A DNA stretch of 38,975 nt from Saccoglossus kowalevskii. Taxonomy: Eukaryota > Hemichordata > Enteropneusta > Harrimaniidae. Below the pieces are notes generated by a model. The model did not search any database. It was not told the origin of the DNA and saw nothing but the letters and a program-made list of their open reading frames with translations. The translations under genes were made by a program, and so were the position numbers. Positions 34,109 through 38,975 of this stretch are shown piece after piece (positions within the stretch are counted from its first letter, which is position 1; each line of letters begins with the position of its first letter). The stretch lies in NCBI RefSeq assembly GCF_000003605.2, contig NW_003142819.1, forward strand, positions 1 through 38,975, given 5' to 3'.

Positions 34109-35132
34109 ACCTTAAGTTTTTACTTTTCCATGATTTACTTTGTCTGTGTATATTGTCCTTTCTTTTTTCTGAAATGTAAATTTTAATATTGCTAGACAGT
34201 AGAAAGGCTTACGCCTAAGAGATTATCAAGGATGAAGAATTATTTTTATTAATCACCATTCTTTCAACTCTGGACTGAATCCTTGTTATGGGAATCTCAT
34301 TAATAGTTTTGCCAACTGGCAGCAAAAATGATAAAAATCCGTCCAGGTGTTACTGTACTTTACCATTTAGCATAAATAAATATCTGTCTGGATCTTGGGT
34401 CATGTCATTGCATGGTTACACATAGTAACCGCAACCAAAGCATGTGCATGTAAGATGTTTGCAATGTGCAAAGTTGGAAGAGGCTTGTTGGAATGTTTCT
34501 CTTATCCGTATTAGCCTTTTCAGTATGGCAAACTCAAGTGGCTTTCACAGATGTAGGAATGGTGATTAAAAACCTTAGGGATGTGGTACTTGCATACTGC
34601 GTGTGTCTACGCTATGTTTATGTTGTTGCACACATGTTTTTCCATGGGCATACTGGTGGTACATATTCCACACAAAACTGGCATGGTGAAAAAACTAAAA
34701 ATATCCTGAACATTTCCCTGATGAGAAAGGCCAGCATTGTAAATGTGCTTACCCTTTTTTTATAGTAATACCTTAACAAACTATAAATGCATTTTTATTT
34801 TCTCACTCACTTAAAAATAGATGGTTGTTTATTTTGTCAACATGTGATTACTGACTTTAGCTTGCTGTAGCTAGATATGTTTCTGTATAATTTCTATCTT
34901 TCTATGTCATTTGCTTGTTACAAAAACTTGTTATATCAAACAATACCTGCTTGCTGTACATGCATGACTATTTACATGTTAACAAAAAATGAAAATTTGT
35001 TTCCCCCAGTGTTGATAATTTGCAGTACGGTATTATATTTAGTCTATTTGAAAAGCATCCATATATTACCTTCACTAAATCATTGGTTTTACATATTAGT
35101 TTCTAAACTTTTTTTTTTTTTTTAATTTGCAG

Positions 35133-35181
35133 GTAGAAGAAGCACAGCTCATGTTTGATAAACAGACTAACAGGCATAGAG
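35133..35181 (+). CDS. Musashi exon 7: middle of RRM2, last coding exon in the window
   Basis: A 49-nt exon encoding VEEAQLMFDKQTNRHR (136-151) plus the first base of a glycine codon. It follows a run of 15 T and AATTTGCAG, and ends AGAG|GTAATA, a donor with T rather than G at +5. The next residues in every Musashi protein are GFGFVTF (RNP1 of RRM2). They are not encoded in the remaining 3.8 kb and must lie beyond the window. The exon is isolated: 26 kb of intron before it and at least 3.8 kb after. Confidence 0.96.
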
Positions 35182-38100
35182 GTAATACTATAATTCTTAA
35201 TCATTAGTGATCCCAACTGACTGATACTTGACGAAACAAATGTAATGAAAAGGAAAAAAAATCAAAATTTTTGGTTTTAAAATGTCTGATATATTTTCGT
35301 AGTGTATAAGTCAGTTGTGGACTGCCCTCAGTGAGTCTGACACATACTCGAATCACAGACAAGCTGCATGAATGGACATAAATTCCTAGAAGTAATAAGT
35401 ATAACAAGTTACACAAATGTCTAATTAGTTCCATTCTGAGGTTGTACAGGCATAGGATTACTGTGTGTGAATGTTATGATTTATGGAATCAATAGGAGGA
35501 ATGGACAGGACGAGAAGAGAGAAAAAATTGCTTAATTGAGATCAGCATCGTATCCCGGAAATGATTGTTAATGCGTTGGAATTCAACATGATTTCCTGGA
35601 ACGTCAATCCCAATATTACAGTTATGAATGTGTCTACATATACAGACAATTCTTTTCAGATGGGTTAATACCTTTGATAGCTCCCTCAGTTGCTGGCCAC
35701 AAATTCTAAATAAAGGATGAAAATTTGCAAATCAATAATTTATTGATATCAAAAATTGTTAAAAATCTGTAAGCTAGGGAGGCAAATAATGCATTACTGT
35801 TGTTTTCATGGGGCTCCTAAGGTTGTGTTTTTTTTCAAATTGTACAGCTAGTTATGTTCAGAGTAATTTACCATAATTATAGAATGGAAATGTGATTGCT
35901 TTCATTATATTTCAATGTTGAAATTGCTATTGTTGAAGCTTGGGAGTTAGCATAAAGGATGAAGGGACCCACAATGTGTTGGAAGCTTCAATCACCGGAA
36001 AATCGCTAAGAAATAAGCTGTAGAGAGGAATATATTTGTATAATTGGCGACAACATCCACTGCCTGTTTTTCTTAGACCTTTAACATTTATATTGCATAG
36101 ACTCAGCGTGGGTTTTTTTGAACAAATGATTTTCATCAAGGCACGACTTCACTGTGAGAAAATGTAGTGTTTTCACTTATGTGTAGGATCATCTATTCAT
36201 TTTAAAACTAAAGTGAAATGAATCTATATAGCACTGCAAGATGCGTACCTGGCGTGACAAATAGTCAGATTGCCTTCAGGCTAGCATGCAACATGGATTC
36301 CCTTAGATGAGGCGACAGGGAGGTGAGAATGCTCCATGAACTCTGAGGAGGAGAATGGCAATATCTAAAAACAAGCCCAAAGGCTTATCAAATGTCTTAT
36401 CGAATTTGATGCGTCTAGAGAGCTAAATGTTCCAATATAAAGCAATATTTATCATGTATTCATGATTCAATTTGAGAGAATGAAGGGAATTGTGGTGCAG
36501 GCGATATATATTGGTAATGCCAACTGCCCTTGACCTTCACGATTAAAAAAAAGTGAAATAAGCATAAAAAGGGTGCCTGCATGTTTTGTTGCCATAAAGC
36601 TGTGATATGTCTAGTGTAGGCAACATGTAGTTCATATTTGAAGCCGTTAGATTCTCTCGACAAGCAAATTACTTGGAAAAAAACCATTGTATATACTGCA
36701 AGACTGAACAGAATGAACACCTTGGTTCTAAAATCATTTTTTCGTACTAATATACCAATATTTTTTGCCCCTGGTTAGTTAAAAGTGTAGCAGTGATAAG
36801 TTTTTAATGCTAGGCCATGATGTTTCCTTGACTACCATTTCAGTACTAACTTTGTGACATTTATGTTTGTGTTTTCATTTCTGTACAGACAATAATTTGC
36901 TTTCTTTTTTTAGTTACAAATCCATAATTCAGAGCAACTTTTGTTGCTGTTGCTTTGTTAGTGACAATTGAATCGTGTGCATGATGAAATACTGGAAAAA
37001 TTTAAAATCAATAACATTCATCTGAAAACCAATTTTGTCGGGTGGATTCTATCAATGCATTATTTCTGAATTCAATGGAATTTTATTCAAGTCTGATTTC
37101 AGAGAAATCAGCTTGCAATCAGTTCCCAAGGTATACTTAAAATCAAGAAGTAGGCATACTACCACAGTGATTGGGGATTTTTTTTTTAATTCTCAAATAC
37201 ATAGATTTTGATCAGGGCAGGAGTGTGTAAATAAAAAAGAACTCTTCATTGAATGTCTGATTGCTTTTTGAATTGAGTTGAAAGGGCTACCTTATCCGAT
37301 TTGGTGTGAAGACTGCTTTGATCTAATTCAGTGTTAAACACTTTAGTGCTTATTCATTCAACCACTCGTACACAGTTAAAAATTATAAAAAAAACAAATG
37401 CTAAGATCATCTTAATGGCATTTTTCTTGTGAATTGAGGTTGGTTTGTTGTCATGACATTGCCCGTAGCATTTTTCCCCATCTACTTTGAAGGACAGACA
37501 AGGTATACTTTGATTGGTATCTGTAAGAAGAAAATGTATACTAGTACATGGAGAATATCGGCAGAGATTGCTGCATTCTGATTGCTGCAACTGTTCATGC
37601 CAACATTGATTCAAAGTCAAGGCCAAGTTAATTTAAAGAAAAGTAGAATGGGAGGGGGAGCAAAGTGATTAAACAAAACAGGTGGATGCACAGCCCCCAG
37701 CAATGCTCCTTTATTGGGAGTAAAAAAAAAAGACAGCTTTAGTTGTCTTTTATACACATGTGGATTTGAATTGAGAACTGATAGTTAGCAACATGCAGCT
37801 GTTTCTTTAACAAGTTCCTGGCTTTCATCTTGATTGCAGTGTTTGCAATCAATGTTGATCCACATGCCTTACAAAATGGAGATTCCTCATGACTTGTTAG
37901 GCACTGATTTTATTGGTTGATTGACAGTCACATGTCCATTTTCTGACTTAGCGGATTGGTTCATTACAATGCTGATTTCAACCAACCAAAAGTTTTATAT
38001 CTACTTCCTCCAGGCCACCTGAGATAGCCAAATAGATTTTTTTTCTCGGATTTATGTTAATGGCTTGCATTTGATTTACGTGTCTGTGTCTTAATATGAA

Positions 38101-38530
38101 AAATGTACATGGATTTTGCGTCATCTTACCAAAGGAGCTACTTGATCCTCGTAAATTGTCTCATTACTTAGGAATAGCACTGTAGTGTGATCAATACAGT
38201 TTTAACTGTCTTGACAATGCCACTGTACTCTATGATTTGCATGATTTAGATTGTCCTTGTTGGATAAAGTATGATATTGTTAATCTTGATAATAAGCAAG
38301 TACCAAAACATCCTTTCTCAATGTATTCTTTTTCTCTGTTAATTTTGTAACAATTAAATACAATTTTCCCCATTGCCTACAAGACCTGATCGACATGATT
38401 GAAAAAATGTGTCAAAAATGATAATTTTTTGTAAAATGTGACTTTGGCATCCTATCACTAAATTTGAAGATCAATTATATAAATGACATGAAATTGAAAG
38501 TCAACATTCTTCAATGTCAAGATGGATTAC
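35182..38530 (+). other. Intron 7 (partial), no gene recognised
   Basis: Starts with donor GTAATA. No exon resembling Musashi RRM2 RNP1 or later parts is found, so the intron extends beyond the window. The part at about 36230-36680 is less AT-rich and of higher complexity than its surroundings, and there is a short hairpin (AAAAGACA...TGTCTTTT, 37728-37751). Nothing else is recognised. Confidence 0.7.
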
Positions 38531-38535
38531 TTTTT

Positions 38536-38567
38536 GACTCCCATGTGCGAAGCACAAAATGGGAGTC
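38536..38567. repeat. Nested hairpin at the left end of a repeat element
   Basis: Outer arms GACTCCCAT (38536-38544) and ATGGGAGTC (38559-38567) are perfectly complementary. Inside them GTGC (38545-38548) and GCAC (38552-38555) form a second stem around GAA. The hairpin directly precedes the GT-rich microsatellite. Confidence 0.75.
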
Positions 38568-38578
38568 TTTGCAGTTAG

Positions 38579-38640
38579 TGTGTCTGTATGTGTGTATGTG
38601 TGTATGTGTGTATGTGTGTATGTGTGTGTGTATGTGTGTC
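38579..38640. repeat. (GTATGTGT)n microsatellite
   Basis: About 60 bp of TGTG/TATG alternation on an 8-bp period. It sits between the nested hairpin and the tandem unit to its right, in the position of an internal simple-repeat expansion of the element. Confidence 0.9.
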
Positions 38641-38975
38641 CGACTGTTCCACTGCTATCTCAAGAACCATACATCGGTTTTTGATGAAACTTGGTGCATA
38701 GATGCTCTGGGCCAATGCGCAGATTTGATTAGGTTTTGGTAAAAATCCATGCTCGTTAATTACCTAATTTGCATGATAATTAGCTAATTTTTAGCTGTTC
38801 TATGACTGTTCCACTGATATCTAAACAACCACTCATTGGATTTTGATGAAACTTGGTACATAGATGCTCTGAACTAATGCTAGGTTTTGATTAGTTTTTG
38901 GTAATAATCCGTGGATACTAATTACCTAATTTGCATAATGATTAGTCAATTTTCGTTTTTTTCACTGATATCTCG
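38641..38975. repeat. Tandem dispersed-repeat family, about 150-160-bp unit, runs off the right edge
   Basis: ACTGTTCCACTG begins at 38643 and again at 38805. CACTGATATCTCG, the start of a third unit, is at the window's end (38963). Shared blocks in both units include TTTTGATGAAACTTGGT, CATAGATGCTCTG, GATTAGTTTTTGG and ATTACCTAATTTGCAT. With the hairpin and microsatellite to the left it looks like a non-autonomous mobile or satellite-like element. No coding capacity is visible. I do not recognise the family with certainty. Confidence 0.75.

Larger units (their letters stand above)
10331..35132 (+). other. Intron 6, remaining 24.8 kb, no gene recognised
   Basis: AT-rich, CpG-poor sequence between the 48-bp array and exon 7. 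I read it on both strands and found no recognisable protein, tRNA or rRNA, and no known conserved microRNA. Open frames are below about 100 codons, overlap randomly and lack domains. Minor items are C-runs at 17235-17246 and 21147-21156, a GT microsatellite at 27151-27174, a perfect 8-3-8 inverted repeat at 28224-28242, and a small repeat at 34079-34108. It ends in 15 T (35109-35123) and TTTGCAG before exon 7. Confidence 0.75.
5080..38975 (+). other. Musashi-family gene, 5' part (exons 1-7 and introns; 3' end outside the window)
   Basis: The gene encodes an RNA-binding translational regulator with two RRMs. Known Musashi proteins bind UAG-containing sites, usually in 3' UTRs, and act in neural and other stem cells. 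Here the coding parts join 5080-5141, 5342-5382, 5580-5661, 5941-6025, 6691-6732, 8889-8981 and 35133-35181: 454 nt, or 151 codons plus one base. RRM1 covers about residues 22-98: RNP2 is MFIGGL (23-28) and RNP1 is RGFGFITF (62-69). RNA-contacting aromatics aligned with mammalian Msi1 are present (F24, W30, F64, F66, F97). RRM2 begins near 111 with RNP2 IFVGGL (112-117) and is cut at R151, just before its RNP1. I find no eighth coding exon before 38975. The family is certain. Orthology to vertebrate MSI1/2 versus insect Rbp6 or musashi cannot be settled from half a protein, so no symbol is given. Confidence 0.97.

Noticed and set aside
34466-34765. 99-codon plus-strand frame in intron 6
   Set aside because: Longest chance frame in the right part of the intron. 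Hydrophobic patches only, no similarity I recognise, and AT-driven codon content like the surrounding intron.
8982-35132. Search for known conserved microRNAs, tRNAs or snoRNAs in the long intron
   Set aside because: No let-7, miR-9, miR-124, miR-7, miR-92 or similar mature sequences and no tRNA B-box with a matching A-box were seen by reading. A covariance-model scan would be needed for a firm negative.
37728-37751. AAAAGACA...TGTCTTTT hairpin as a terminator or small RNA
   Set aside because: Eight-bp AT-rich stems are common in this sequence, and nothing else suggests an RNA gene.
38740-38760. AG-GTTTTGGT near 38730 as a possible exon 8 (GFGF...)
   Set aside because: The following codons do not continue as FVTFE, it lies in a tandem repeat whose copies all share the string, and no conserved Musashi sequence follows.
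1-38975. CRISPR array, prophage or bacterial operon
   Set aside because: The tandem arrays have no spacers, there are no ribosome-binding-site-led gene clusters, and the spliced gene shows the DNA is from an animal nucleus.

Overview
This is animal nuclear DNA, AT-rich and intron-dominated, holding the 5' half of one recognisable gene: a Musashi-family RNA-binding protein (MSI1/MSI2/Rbp6 type) on the + strand. Seven coding exons with GT..AG introns can be joined by eye into one reading frame of 151 codons plus one base. They encode a short N-terminal tail, a complete first RRM, the linker, and the first half of the second RRM. The gene runs off the right edge before the RNP1 motif of RRM2. 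Shared strings with Musashi proteins ([56 protein letters not shown]) make the family certain. The sequence differs from vertebrate MSI1 and MSI2 at many loop positions, so an invertebrate bilaterian is likely, but I cannot name the phylum.

Layout: 1-715 is a minisatellite of about 87-bp units that continues off the left edge. 716-4580 is non-coding sequence with one self-contained 136-codon ORF (3316-3726) that may be real but is unrecognised. About 4750-5079 is a CpG-rich promoter with a CRE, an RFX X-box, an AP-1 site, CCAAT boxes, two identical E2F-type sites and an E-box. Exons 1-5 are packed into 5080-6732 with short introns. Exon 6 is at 8889-8981. Intron 6 is about 26.2 kb (8982-35132) and carries a 48-bp minisatellite at 9630-10330. 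Exon 7 is at 35133-35181, and intron 7 fills the rest, ending in a tandem dispersed-repeat family with a GT-rich microsatellite and a nested hairpin.

The most interesting observation is the 48-bp array. Its sense-strand RNA repeats GUUUAGUAGU and AUAGU in nearly every unit. Both match the published Musashi recognition rule (G/A)U(1-3)AGU. A Musashi pre-mRNA would thus carry a dense cluster of candidate binding sites for its own product, soon after exon 6 at the start of its longest intron. This is a testable autoregulation or self-decoy hypothesis, not a demonstrated function. No rRNA, tRNA, CRISPR array, intact transposon or viral gene was recognised.
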